Origin: UBA4582 sp047630175
GTDB lineage: Bacteria > Pseudomonadota > Gammaproteobacteria > Pseudomonadales > Azotimanducaceae
Assembly: GCA_047630175.1 (NCBI GenBank)
Contig: JBLHVI010000119.1
Location: forward strand, 1 to 8,050
Direction of reading: 5' to 3'
DNA: 8,050 bases
Part shown: positions 1-7,090 of the stretch, piece by piece
Layout: every line of letters begins with the position of its first letter
Numbering within the stretch: the stretch's first letter is position 1
Translations under genes and position numbers: made by a program
Notes under the pieces: generated by a model
Told to the model about the DNA's origin: nothing
Seen by the model: the letters and a program-made list of their open reading frames with translations, nothing else
The model's database searches: none

Positions 1-89
1 AGAGCCTCTATGGCTATTATTTGCAACGCCCACGGTGGCGTCGCAGACGTATAAAACGACGCGTTTGCGATCTTTTCTCTAAGGCTGTT

Positions 90-139
<50 letters not shown>

Positions 140-262
140 TGGCAAAATTTTTTTATACAAGTTGCTCATTACGCCCAATCTAGAACCAATTATTCAGGCA
201 TAGTTCCTCACGCGCAGACTCAGTAAACGGCGGCGAAGTGGCTTATTGTTGATGTAAACCAT

Positions 263-568
263 TTGGTTAAAAATGTCTCGAATAGATTCCGATGGTCTTG
301 GGTAACCGATATAAACCTTTTGCATCGACAACGTTTGACAGTTCTGTTGGTGTTGCACGTGCTCCCGGGCGCGCAGTTATTCGCCGGTGATGAAGTGGGC
401 CAGACACTGGGCGCGTCACGTGATGCCCAGGCGAGTATCAATAATATCCGCGGTGACGTCGTCATAGAGGCTTGGGAGCGAGCTGAAGTTGAGATTAGCG
501 GTGAGCTTGACGATCCTGCCGAGGGGCTTGTTTTTAGCGTCGAAGTTCGCCAGATCACTATCGACTGA
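263..568 (+). pseudogene. Truncated DUF4097-like exported protein (gene remnant)
   Basis: The reading frame encodes a hydrophobic signal-peptide-like stretch (LTVLLVLHVLPGAQLFAG, from about position 335). It is followed by about 45 residues with the pattern of the first beta-strand unit of DUF4097 family proteins: SINNIRGDVVIEAWERAEV, then an ISGELDD...LVFSVE segment. Family members normally continue for more than 150 further residues of repeated beta strands. Here the frame stops at TGA (566-568), immediately after what should be the VEGRQITI-type strand, and I could not find the continuation in the other frames. The natural start is unclear. The frame has an ATG at 263, but the residues between it and the signal peptide look non-native, and the TTG at 335 lies just before the hydrophobic core with no Shine-Dalgarno sequence. 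I read this as a decayed, C-terminally truncated gene. The family call rests on sequence pattern only; a short intact secreted protein is the alternative. Confidence 0.5.
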
Positions 569-1264
569 CGATGCAGCTTACCTGTCGGTTGACTACCCGC
601 AGGCCATTCAACAACGGGACAAGATCAAGGGCTCAACGACAGCTCAACATCAACCTAATAAAGACTTAGTAGACGGTGTGATGCTTGGCGTTGCATTTGC
701 GCAGGTCGCGCCTAGCCTCGCGAAACAGGTGTCTGGCGCCAATCCCACGGATGCGTTCGTCTGGTATCCTTGCGCGATGTTTCATGCGATGAATGGCAGC
801 CACAGCTGTCGCTTCGGAGCCTGCAACGGGCACTAGATGAGGGCTGGTTCTACAACCGGCAGCCGCAGATAGAGCCTGCCCTGCAAAACCTGCGTCGGTA
901 ACCGGACATGGTGACTATGTTGGTAGGTCTGCAGACTCGATTGAATCTTAGCCGTGAGCAGTGCGGGTTTGACAAGGCTGTTGCGGCAACGTCGTCATAG
1001 GGCCAACCTGATGCCTGATTGCGTATCGACATTTTGATTCCACCACATTGATGTTGCTCTATCGCCATAAGCTTGGTCAAATATCTCTCTAGCTGGTGAG
1101 ATTCGCGACTAAGTGCAGGCTTTTGGCGGTTGGTGAATTTTAAGTCTATATATTTCAATTGCTTAGGGCTTTGGCGTGAACATTGCTCTATTTGTAGAGG
1201 CAGCGGTCAATTTACTGTTGGATATATTGTTAATACAGCCCTTGAGGCGCTATGAGGAGAACGT
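569..1264. other. Gene-poor stretch upstream of the DUF4389 gene
   Basis: About 700 bases with only short, overlapping frames on both strands, none matching a family I recognise. One plus-strand frame ending at the TAA at 894-896 reads LQRALDEGWFYNRQPQIEPA before ...LQNLRR-stop. It looks like a genuine protein C-terminus, but upstream it lacks a plausible start and has no recognisable domain, so it may be a remnant. The 3' end (about 1190-1264) must hold the promoter of the DUF4389 gene. TATATT (1223-1228) and TAATAC (1231-1236) are possible -10 elements, but neither has a convincing -35 at the right spacing. Confidence 0.4.
1253..1260 (+). promoter_or_regulatory. Strong Shine-Dalgarno sequence of the DUF4389 gene
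   Basis: TGAGGAGA lies 4 bases before the ATG at 1265. It is a near-ideal AGGAG core and fixes the start at this ATG rather than the in-frame ATG four codons later. Confidence 0.85.
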
Positions 1265-1705
1265 ATGAATAATGAAATGAAGTCATCGCTGACAGCAGCG
1301 GATACCTGGACACGGGGTCTGTTTATGTTGCTGTTCGTGGTTATCTATTCGATCGCTGAGTTTGTGCTTGGTGCAGTCGTGTTTTTCCAATTTATACATG
1401 TATTGGCGACGCGTGAAATCAACGAGCGTTTGCGCGCGTTCACGACTGATGTCAGTGTTTTTATTTATCAGACATTGCAGTTCTTGACCTTTAACTCAGA
1501 GGTGAAGCCGTACCCCTTCGCGCCGTGGCCTGATGGACCGGCGGATCTTGAGAGTCTGGATATGCTCGACAACATTCAAACGGCGGACGAAACAGGTGTT
1601 GTCGTCGATACAGACGTAAAGAGCGAGCCTGAGAGTGAAGCCGAACCTGCGGCTGAACAAAAGCCGGTGACCGCGAGCAAAAGTAAGCCTGATCCCGCCG
1701 ACTAG
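1265..1705 (+). CDS. DUF4389 domain-containing membrane protein
   Basis: A 146-residue protein whose first 90 residues match the DUF4389 pattern: TWTRGLFMLLFVVIYSIAEF, then a VLGAVVFFQFIHVL segment, a conserved ATREINERLRAF stretch, a second hydrophobic segment (about 62-76, VSVFIYQTLQFLTF) and the closing NSEVKPYPFAPWP. The membrane portion is about residues 18-48, with a second amphipathic or membrane segment at 62-76. After about residue 90 the protein becomes a low-complexity acidic tail rich in Glu, Asp, Ala, Pro and Lys, presumably cytoplasmic and disordered. DUF4389 proteins are small inner-membrane proteins of unknown function, common in gammaproteobacteria, and nothing here reveals a substrate or partner. 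It stands alone: the next gene is convergent, on the minus strand, 432 bases away. The tail varies in length in this family, so the overall size is unremarkable. Confidence 0.87.
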   Translation: MNNEMKSSLTAADTWTRGLFMLLFVVIYSIAEFVLGAVVFFQFIHVLATREINERLRAFTTDVSVFIYQTLQFLTFNSEVKPYPFAPWPDGPADLESLDMLDNIQTADETGVVVDTDVKSEPESEAEPAAEQKPVTASKSKPDPAD

Positions 1706-2137
1706 GCAGCTTTGGGCCGGTGACTGCGATACGCTAGCGCCGGCACTTACTTTCGCCCGCTCCGCTCAATGACGCTAGAGTGCGCCACGTAGTCGTTGCT
1801 GCGACATCACACCCTCTGTTATAGCCTTCTGCACATTCTGTGTGCTACGTATGCGCTCGTTTGTCGGGCCGCGCCCTGCGGTTACTTATGTAAGCTCGCT
1901 AACTGGTTGATACTGGTTGCCAATCTGGCGGATAACATTTGTCACAGCGACAAGATCAGCTATGTGGTCGTCAATGGATGGGTGTAGCAGAGCGCAGGAT
2001 TGCAGAAGGTACTAACCGGTAACAAGCCATTGCAGCCACTTCGATGGCAGAACCCAGCCGCAGGTGCCGATCTAATCATGTTGTATGCGCTAATTTGTGC
2101 GTGCAAACTGCTTGCTTATTGCCGCCAGCGCCGGCTG
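1706..2137. other. Convergent intergenic gap without a recognisable gene
   Basis: This gap separates the plus-strand DUF4389 gene from the minus-strand SPOR-repeat gene. Both strands have only short frames with atypical composition (for example Cys- and His-rich translations) and no family pattern. Just after the DUF4389 stop there is an imperfect hairpin (arms 1716-1722 and 1738-1744). Neither end of the gap shows a hairpin followed by a clear T-run, so factor-independent termination is not evident. Confidence 0.5.
1716..1744 (+). terminator. Possible hairpin after the DUF4389 gene (weak)
   Basis: GCCGGTG (1716-1722) can pair with CGCCGGC (1738-1744) through seven pairs including one G-T wobble. 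A small GCG/CGC stem can form in the loop. It begins 10 bases after the stop codon. No T-run follows (ACTTACTTTCG), so it may only stabilise the 3' end or not act as a terminator at all. Confidence 0.25.
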
Positions 2138-3163
2138 TTAGAGCCGATGTGCAATTTGAGGACGCGTTTGACTGTGACGCTTGTGTTCGATGAGTTCTGA
2201 GGAGATACCCCGGGCCAAAAGAAACCGTTGGCGTCGCTCAGCATTGGATATCTGACTGAAGATACCGAGTGAAATACGCTTGTTATAGCTTTGGCGTTTA
2301 AGGAGTACATAGTCCTGATCTTGCAGTTCCGCCAGTTTTGCCATCACCGTTGAATTATCGCCTAACGCGGCGACCATGTAGGCTATTGGCTGTTGCGGTT
2401 GCGGAGGCACTACCCGGGGTTGGGGTGTTGAGCGCTTATATTTACGCTCAATGAGCTCCGAGGCGATACCTTGTGATGCGAGCGTTTCTTGGCGTCGCTT
2501 GGCATTTTCGGTTTGACCGAAGATCCCCAGTGAAATGCGATTTTTGTAGTCACTGCTTTTCAATAACCTGTGGTCTTTGTCGTCGATAGTTGCGAGCTGT
2601 GTCATGACCTGTTTATTGTCGCCCAGCGCGGTCACCATATAGAGCGTATTAATGTTGGCGTCGTCAATAAAGGGGGCTGGCGGCTGTACGGGTTTTGTGA
2701 CCGACGGCGCTGGTCGCGGTGACGCTTCTGGTGACGAGCGTGCGGTGGCAGATGCTACCTTGGGCGCTATGCCGACAAAGGAAGGGGCGACCGTTGTCTC
2801 AACCGCTACAGGATCAGAATCTTCAGTGGAATTTTTTCCGGCATTGCTTTTGCTGACAGCAGAGACTGCTACGGTTTCTGACGCGTCGTTGGTGAAGTTG
2901 ATCAATCGGCGTTTAGGTTTTGTGCGGCGATTGATAGGTTCAAAGGCCGTGGGCACTTTTCCCGGCGCCAATGCCAACATGTCAGATTTGGCCCCGCAGT
3001 GCATCATTCGGTGGTCTTGCCTGTAGACCCACCGGCATACCTGCGGTTCAGCATAAATGCGGTCAGCAGGCGATTCCGCTACTGCGACGCCAGACACACA
3101 CAGCGTGCATGCCACAGCTAGACTGAGGATTAGTGTTTTGTTTGGCAATACACGCGTCGACAC
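2138..3163 (-). CDS. Exported protein with two tandem SPOR-like repeats
   Basis: About 341 residues from the GTG at 3163. The N-terminus is a good Sec signal peptide: a basic start with Arg and Lys, the core TLILSLAVACTLCVSG, then VAVAES with probable cleavage after the AVA. Next come a short Cys-containing segment (PQVCRWVYRQDHRMMHCGA) that could form a periplasmic disulfide, and a long low-complexity linker rich in Pro, Ala, Ser and Val. The C-terminal half holds two about 67-residue repeats that align without gaps, encoded at 2441-2641 and 2183-2380. Each starts YMV.ALGDN and ends with RISLGIF.Q..NA.RRQ, then GI.SELIE. They are separated by a Pro/Gln-rich linker. The RISLGIF...NAERRQ...GI pattern is that of SPOR domains, which bind denuded peptidoglycan glycans, often at the septum. 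An envelope role is therefore inferred. In-frame alternatives are a GTG at 3196 and an ATG at 3175; 3163 is preferred because GGAG sits 6 bases upstream. The gene lies 122 bases after the DUF2061 stop. Confidence 0.8.
   Translation of the reverse strand: MSTRVLPNKTLILSLAVACTLCVSGVAVAESPADRIYAEPQVCRWVYRQDHRMMHCGAKSDMLALAPGKVPTAFEPINRRTKPKRRLINFTNDASETVAVSAVSKSNAGKNSTEDSDPVAVETTVAPSFVGIAPKVASATARSSPEASPRPAPSVTKPVQPPAPFIDDANINTLYMVTALGDNKQVMTQLATIDDKDHRLLKSSDYKNRISLGIFGQTENAKRRQETLASQGIASELIERKYKRSTPQPRVVPPQPQQPIAYMVAALGDNSTVMAKLAELQDQDYVLLKRQSYNKRISLGIFSQISNAERRQRFLLARGISSELIEHKRHSQTRPQIAHRL
2183..2641 (-). repeat. Internal tandem duplication of a SPOR-like module
   Basis: Two coding repeats of about 67 codons (2441-2641 and 2183-2380) are joined by a Pro/Gln-rich linker. 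Both share YMV, ALGDN, VM, LL, KRISLGIF (KNRISLGIF in the first), NA.RRQ and SELIE at the same spacing. The duplication is clear at the protein level but diverged at the DNA level, so it is not recent. Confidence 0.85.
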
Positions 3164-3169
3164 AAAAAA

Positions 3170-3173
3170 CTCC
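3170..3173 (-). promoter_or_regulatory. Shine-Dalgarno GGAG that decides the SPOR-repeat gene start
   Basis: On the minus strand the sequence is GGAG-TTTTTT-GTG, with the GTG at 3163-3161. The in-frame ATG at 3175 overlaps this motif and has no ribosome binding site of its own, so the GTG is the better start. Confidence 0.6.
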
Positions 3174-3185
3174 ATAGTTGCAAAC

Positions 3186-3191
3186 AGTATA
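3186..3191 (-). promoter_or_regulatory. Possible -10 element of the SPOR-repeat gene
   Basis: TATACT on the minus strand would place transcription start near 3179, about 16 bases before the preferred GTG start and just ahead of its GGAG. No good -35 is visible at 16-18 bases, so this is tentative. The gene could also be read through from the cys operon. Confidence 0.3.
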
Positions 3192-3285
3192 GTCACAATA
3201 TGGCCTGCGTGCCCATAGAATGTTACGGAAACATCGCTTACTTAGGGGTTGTTGTGTGTCAGTGCTGCCGACATAGTGAGTCAGG

Positions 3286-3528
3286 CTACTGAGGTTCCGC
3301 ATTCTTTTTGGCCGCGCCCACCGCAGGCATCGACTGCCACACACGCTCGTGGGCGTAGTAAATGAAGAACTTTAAAAAGAACTCAATGCTGCCAATAGCG
3401 ACTGCCGTATTAACTTCGCCGGTGATGCCGTAGGCGACAATCGCTGTGGTCAGGGTCGCCAAGATGCGCCAAGACAAAGCCTTGAGTAGACTTCGCAGGC
3501 GGGTTTCGATCACAACATACTCGGTCAT
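3286..3528 (-). CDS. DUF2061 small membrane protein in the sulfate-activation operon
   Basis: An 80-residue protein with the full DUF2061 pattern: RSLLKALSWRILATLTTAIV, then AYGITGEVNTAVAIGSIEFF, KFFIYYAHERVWQ, and a short polar tail. Two membrane segments are expected at about residues 21-37 and 41-58, with the invariant-looking SWR, ITGE, IEFFLKFF.YY.HER and VW positions all present. The family's molecular function is unknown. Members often sit next to sulfate-assimilation genes, and this one follows cysNC by 66 bases on the same strand, so a role linked to sulfate uptake or activation is inferred. The ATG at 3528 is preceded by a weak Shine-Dalgarno (CGAGA) and, just before that, by a perfect hairpin (3542-3558). 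The length is typical for the family. Confidence 0.9.
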   Translation of the reverse strand: MTEYVVIETRLRSLLKALSWRILATLTTAIVAYGITGEVNTAVAIGSIEFFLKFFIYYAHERVWQSMPAVGAAKKNAEPQ

Positions 3529-3541
3529 AACAAGTCTCGGT

Positions 3542-3558
3542 GAATGGCGTGGCCATTC
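3542..3558 (-). promoter_or_regulatory. Perfect 7-bp hairpin between cysNC and the DUF2061 gene
   Basis: GAATGGC and GCCATTC are perfectly complementary around a three-base loop (3549-3551). The hairpin lies 36 bases past the cysNC stop and ends 13 bases before the DUF2061 ATG, next to the weak Shine-Dalgarno. There is no T-run, so it is not a classical terminator. It could be an RNA processing or stability element, or could tune DUF2061 translation. Confidence 0.45.
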
Positions 3559-3594
3559 GGGTAAAAACGTAGCGGTCTTAGCGATTGGACTGTT

Positions 3595-5544
3595 CTATGT
3601 GAACAGCTTGAGCACCACCTCGACACATTCCTCGATAGATTGCTCGGCGGTATTGACGGTCAAATCTGGCATTTCGGGCGCCTCGTAGGGACTGTCGATT
3701 CCCGTAAAATTCGGCAGTTCGCCACGCCGCGCCTTCTTGTACAGGCCTTTGGGGTCACGTTCTTCGGCAGTCGCCAGTGGCGTGTCGACGTGCACTTCAA
3801 CGAATTCACCGTCTGCAAATAACGACCGAGCTATGTCTCGCTCTGAACGGAAGGGTGATATAAAAGCGGTCATAACGACCAGACCGGCATCCACCATGAG
3901 TTTCGCCACCTCAGCAATTCGGCGAATATTTTCTACCCGGTCTGCATCAGTGAACCCGAGGTCTTTGTTGAGCCCCTGACGGACGTTGTCTCCATCAAGA
4001 ATATAAGTGTGCACACCCCGCTGGAACAGTGCTTGCTCGGTGGCATTGGCGATAGTGGACTTGCCTGAGCCGCTTAAACCGGTGAACCAAATGACTTTGC
4101 CCGCGTGGCCGTTCATCTGCGCGCGCGCGGCTTTATCCACTGTCAGTGCCTGGGTGTGGACATTGCTGGCGCGACGCAGGGCAAATGTAATCATGCCAGC
4201 ACTGACCGTGGCGTGGCTGTATCGATCAATCAACACAAAGGCTCCCATGGCCATGCATTCGCGATAGGCCTCGAAGGGAATGGGCTGGTCTAATTTGAGC
4301 GTCGCGACACCAATCTCGTTCAGGTGCAGGCTCTTCGTAGACAATTCATCTAAATTGTTAACGTCGTACTTATACTTGATGTCAGTGATGCTGGCGTTGA
4401 CCCGCAGGTTGCCGATTTTGAGCCAGTAAGAGCGGCCCACAAAGCCCTCCTCAGTTGCCATCCACACCAGTTTGACCTCGAATTGATCCGACACTTCGCA
4501 GGGCGAATTGCTGGCGACCAACACATCGCCCCGAGAGACATCAATTTCACGGTCTAGCGTGATTGTCACCGCCTGGTCGGCGACGCAGGTAGCTAGCTGG
4601 TCGGTATGCAAAATAATCTCACGAATATTGGCTATTTCACCGGACGGTAAAACCCTCACTGCATCACCACGGCTGGCGCTGCCCGCGACGACAGTACCTG
4701 CAAAGCCGCGGAAATCTGCGTTTGGCCGATTTACCCACTGCACCGGAAAGCGAAAAGGATGATCGATTTGAGCCTGACGCACGTCAACGGTTTCTAGGTA
4801 GCCCAGTAACGTCGGACCGCGGTACCAGTCTGTATGCCTTGAGCGCTCGATAACGTTGTCGCCTTTTAGCGCTGACAACGGAATCGCTGTGATGGTTTGG
4901 AAATCGAGCAGCTTGGAGAATTTGTGGTAATCCGCTAGTAGTGTGTCGTAAACCGACTGTTTAAAGTCCACCAAGTCCATCTTGTTGACGGCCAGCACGA
5001 CATGTTTGATGCCCAGTAGTGACGCGATAAACGAGTGGCGGCGAGTTTGGCTTAAGACACCCTGCGAGGCATCGACCAAAATCACTGCGACGTCCGCCGT
5101 CGATGCACCGGTGACCATGTTGCGGGTGTATTGTTCATGCCCTGGTGTGTCGGCGACAATGAACTTGCGTCGGTCGGTGTTGAAAAAGCGATAGGCGACG
5201 TCGATCGTGATGCCTTGCTCGCGCTCTGCTGCCAGACCGTCTACGAGTAGGGCGAAATCAATGTCGCCACCTTGAGTACCGGCCCGCTTTGAATCATTAC
5301 GCAGGCTGGTGACCTGGTCTTCAAAGATCATTTGCGCTTCATACAGCATGCGACCGATTAGCGTACTTTTCCCGTCGTCGACGCTGCCGCAGGTAATAAA
5401 CCGCAGTAAATCGAGGGACGACTGGGTTTCAATGTACGCGTCTACTTTTTTGATCAAGGCACGTTCTTTGGTGAGTGCAACTTGTTGGGCCGAGTTTTTC
5501 TGTGCAGCGCTGTTTTTTGCAATGCTTTGGCTAGAGACCGTCAT
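3595..5544 (-). CDS. cysNC: Bifunctional sulfate adenylyltransferase subunit 1 / adenylylsulfate kinase (CysN-CysC fusion)
   Basis: A 649-residue cytoplasmic fusion enzyme. Residues about 45-470 are CysN, the EF-Tu-like GTPase subunit of ATP sulfurylase: P-loop GSVDDGKS (53-60), the switch region with REQGITIDVAYRFF (108-121), DTPGHEQYTRNM (132-143) and NKMD (187-190), followed by the beta-barrel domains. GTP hydrolysis drives APS formation from sulfate and ATP together with CysD. Residues about 481-649 are CysC (APS kinase), which makes PAPS: P-loop GLSGSGKS (489-496), DGDNVR (517-522), AFISPFRSERD (560-570) with the serine phosphorylated in the family (Ser563), and DPKGLYKKARRGEL (597-610) with FTGIDSPYEAPE. 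All key residues are intact in both halves. The ATG shares its A with the cysD stop (TAATG), which points to translational coupling. GAGGGG lies 8 bases upstream. The first about 44 residues are a polar leader, longer than in E. coli CysN. The same domain order is known in NodQ/CysNC proteins. Confidence 0.97.
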   Translation of the reverse strand: MTVSSQSIAKNSAAQKNSAQQVALTKERALIKKVDAYIETQSSLDLLRFITCGSVDDGKSTLIGRMLYEAQMIFEDQVTSLRNDSKRAGTQGGDIDFALLVDGLAAEREQGITIDVAYRFFNTDRRKFIVADTPGHEQYTRNMVTGASTADVAVILVDASQGVLSQTRRHSFIASLLGIKHVVLAVNKMDLVDFKQSVYDTLLADYHKFSKLLDFQTITAIPLSALKGDNVIERSRHTDWYRGPTLLGYLETVDVRQAQIDHPFRFPVQWVNRPNADFRGFAGTVVAGSASRGDAVRVLPSGEIANIREIILHTDQLATCVADQAVTITLDREIDVSRGDVLVASNSPCEVSDQFEVKLVWMATEEGFVGRSYWLKIGNLRVNASITDIKYKYDVNNLDELSTKSLHLNEIGVATLKLDQPIPFEAYRECMAMGAFVLIDRYSHATVSAGMITFALRRASNVHTQALTVDKAARAQMNGHAGKVIWFTGLSGSGKSTIANATEQALFQRGVHTYILDGDNVRQGLNKDLGFTDADRVENIRRIAEVAKLMVDAGLVVMTAFISPFRSERDIARSLFADGEFVEVHVDTPLATAEERDPKGLYKKARRGELPNFTGIDSPYEAPEMPDLTVNTAEQSIEECVEVVLKLFT

Positions 5545-7061
5545 TAGAAATACCCCTCAACTTTCTTTTTCTCCATAGAGCCGCTCGAATCGCTGTCGAT
5601 GGCGCGACCCTGACGCTCGCTAGTTTTGCTTTGCAGTAGCTCCAGAACGATGGCTGATAAATTGTCGGCATCAGACTCAAATGCCCCCGTTAACGGATAG
5701 CAGCCTAATGTGCGGAATCGAACCCGCTTGATATCAATCTTTTGCTCGGGCAGCAGGCGCACTCGATCATCGTCGGCCATGATGAGCATGCCATCATGGG
5801 CTACTACCGGGCGTTCAGCGGCAAAGTACAGCGGTACGATAGGTATCGACTCACGGTAAATATATTGCCAGATGTCCAGTTCCGTCCAGTTTGAGATGGG
5901 AAACACGCGGATACTTTCGTCCTTGCGTTTGTAGCCGTTATATAGATTCCACAATTCAGGGCGTTGGTTTTTCGGGTCCCAGCGATGCGTGTTGGTACGG
6001 AACGAAAAGACCCGCTCCTTAGCGCGAGTTTTTTCTTCGTCTCGGCGTGCACCGCCGAAAGCGACGTCGAACTTGTGGTGGTCCAGTGCTTGCTTCAAGC
6101 CATCCGTCTTCATGACATCCGTATGGATGGCGCTACCATGGTCATAGGGGTTCATATCTTTCGCGACACCGTCAGGATTAATATGCACAATGAGGTCCAT
6201 GCCCGCGTCTTTGGCCACCTGGTCGCGAAAATCGTACATAGCGGTAAATTTCCAGCGGGTATCAACATGCAATAACGGAAAGGGTGGTGGGCTCGGATAG
6301 AACGCTTTTTTAGCCAAGTGCAGCATGACCGAAGAGTCTTTGCCAACGGAATACATCATTACTGGATTCTCGGCTTGGGCAACCACTTCGCGCATAATGT
6401 GGATGCTCTCGGCTTCAAGTCGATCGAGGTGGGACATGGCCGTCGGCGTTAAGATCTCATCAGTAGCCCGCCGAGTAGGCCCGAAGACGCCGGCCGGTTC
6501 GTGATAGACCAGGCAGGCTAGCAGTGCCGAGCCACCCGTTGTTAACTTCAGGTTATGTCCGCCATTATCGGTGACTAGGATACGGCAGGTCGCCGTTATT
6601 GACCCGGTTGGCCAGATGACAGCGTTCTTGCCACCCACCAGCGCGTCAAGCGCGTCGGCAAGGATGTCAGTGTTTAGCCCGTTGAGGAATACCCAACGCC
6701 GGCCGCCTCGCGCATCATTGGCAAACAGAAGCAGGCCTGCTTCTGCAGTCTCATGCAATTGCACAATTAACGACAGCTGGCGCTTGCGCTTGGCATCGTC
6801 GCGCAGTTGGTTCAGGACAGGGGTGACGGGCGCGCGGCCGAACTCATCCGTGATGTTTTCGAGCTCCATCGCTGCGGGTAGCAGCGTCATCTGCTCTAGC
6901 GCCCGCTCGGTGGAGCGCAAGGCCTGATCAACGCCTGCAGCTAGTACCGCGTCATGCACAGCCGCCGTGTCCCAATAGAGCAGGGCGCCGTCGGCATCAA
7001 CGCGATTCGTAAAGATTTCAGTCGGCAGGGGTTGGTTATCAGTCATTGTCGTGGTCTGCAT
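5544..7061 (-). CDS. cysD: Sulfate adenylyltransferase subunit 2 (CysD) with an unidentified ~208-residue N-terminal extension
   Basis: A 505-residue frame. Residues 209-505 are a complete CysD, the PP-loop subunit that adenylates sulfate to APS with CysN. The segment begins MSHLDRLEAESIHIMREV exactly where ordinary CysD proteins start, and continues through the PP-loop YSVGKDSSVMLHLAKKAF (237-254), LLHVDTRWKF (263-272), FGGARRDEEKTRAKERVFSF (335-354), WNLYNG, RVFPISNWTELDIWQYI (385-401) and TLGCYPLTGA (451-460), ending MEKKKVEGYF. Known CysD proteins are about 300 residues. The extra residues 1-208 are uninterrupted, have codon use like the rest of the gene, and include RRWVFLNGLNTDIL (121-134) and AVIWPTGSITATCRILVTDN (147-166). 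I recognise no family in them. The CysD-like ATG at 6437 has no Shine-Dalgarno, which argues that it is not the start. The ATGs at 7061 and 7046 also lack a clear one. The gene leads the cysD-cysNC-DUF2061 operon. CysD function is certain; whether the extension is translated is inferred. Confidence 0.93.
   Translation of the reverse strand: MQTTTMTDNQPLPTEIFTNRVDADGALLYWDTAAVHDAVLAAGVDQALRSTERALEQMTLLPAAMELENITDEFGRAPVTPVLNQLRDDAKRKRQLSLIVQLHETAEAGLLLFANDARGGRRWVFLNGLNTDILADALDALVGGKNAVIWPTGSITATCRILVTDNGGHNLKLTTGGSALLACLVYHEPAGVFGPTRRATDEILTPTAMSHLDRLEAESIHIMREVVAQAENPVMMYSVGKDSSVMLHLAKKAFYPSPPPFPLLHVDTRWKFTAMYDFRDQVAKDAGMDLIVHINPDGVAKDMNPYDHGSAIHTDVMKTDGLKQALDHHKFDVAFGGARRDEEKTRAKERVFSFRTNTHRWDPKNQRPELWNLYNGYKRKDESIRVFPISNWTELDIWQYIYRESIPIVPLYFAAERPVVAHDGMLIMADDDRVRLLPEQKIDIKRVRFRTLGCYPLTGAFESDADNLSAIVLELLQSKTSERQGRAIDSDSSGSMEKKKVEGYF
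5553..5558 (-). promoter_or_regulatory. Shine-Dalgarno of cysNC inside the cysD 3' end
   Basis: GAGGGG on the minus strand lies 8 bases before the cysNC ATG (5544-5542), within the last codons of cysD. Together with the TAATG stop-start overlap it supports coupled translation of the two ATP sulfurylase subunits. Confidence 0.7.
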
Positions 7062-7077
7062 TTATTGTTTGCTTGAA

Positions 7078-7090
7078 ATGTATTATACAT
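7078..7090 (-). promoter_or_regulatory. Candidate cysD promoter -10 inside a perfect palindrome
   Basis: On the minus strand a consensus TATAAT (7087-7082) lies 20 bases before the ATG at 7061. It is embedded in the perfect dyad ATGTAT-T-ATACAT (7078-7090). The -35 region is poor (CCAATA at 17-base spacing), as expected for an activator-dependent promoter. The 60 bases upstream are very AT-rich, which fits a binding site for a CysB-type LysR activator. CysB control is inferred from the pathway, not from a recognised site. Confidence 0.5.

Noticed and set aside
850..1158. Minus-strand frame of 102 codons in the gap before the DUF4389 gene.
   Set aside because: No recognisable family, Cys- and Arg-rich C-terminal half, and no Shine-Dalgarno sequence, so it is not supported as a gene.
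2086..2099. A 14-base exact match (TGCGCTAATTTGTG) between the gap at 2086-2099 and the SNase relic end at 7341-7354, plus a 12-base match (TTATGTAAGCTC) between about 1887 and 7881, considered as dispersed repeats or recombination sites.
   Set aside because: In an 8-kb window a 14-base match somewhere is not unlikely by chance. The two matches are in different order and spacing in the two regions, and no extended similarity surrounds them.
2019..2100. An integron attC-like look (TAACAAGCCATTGCAGCC) that could mark a gene cassette.
   Set aside because: I could not find the complementary half with a matching GTTRRRY core, nor an integrase. The flanking genes are ordinary chromosomal genes.
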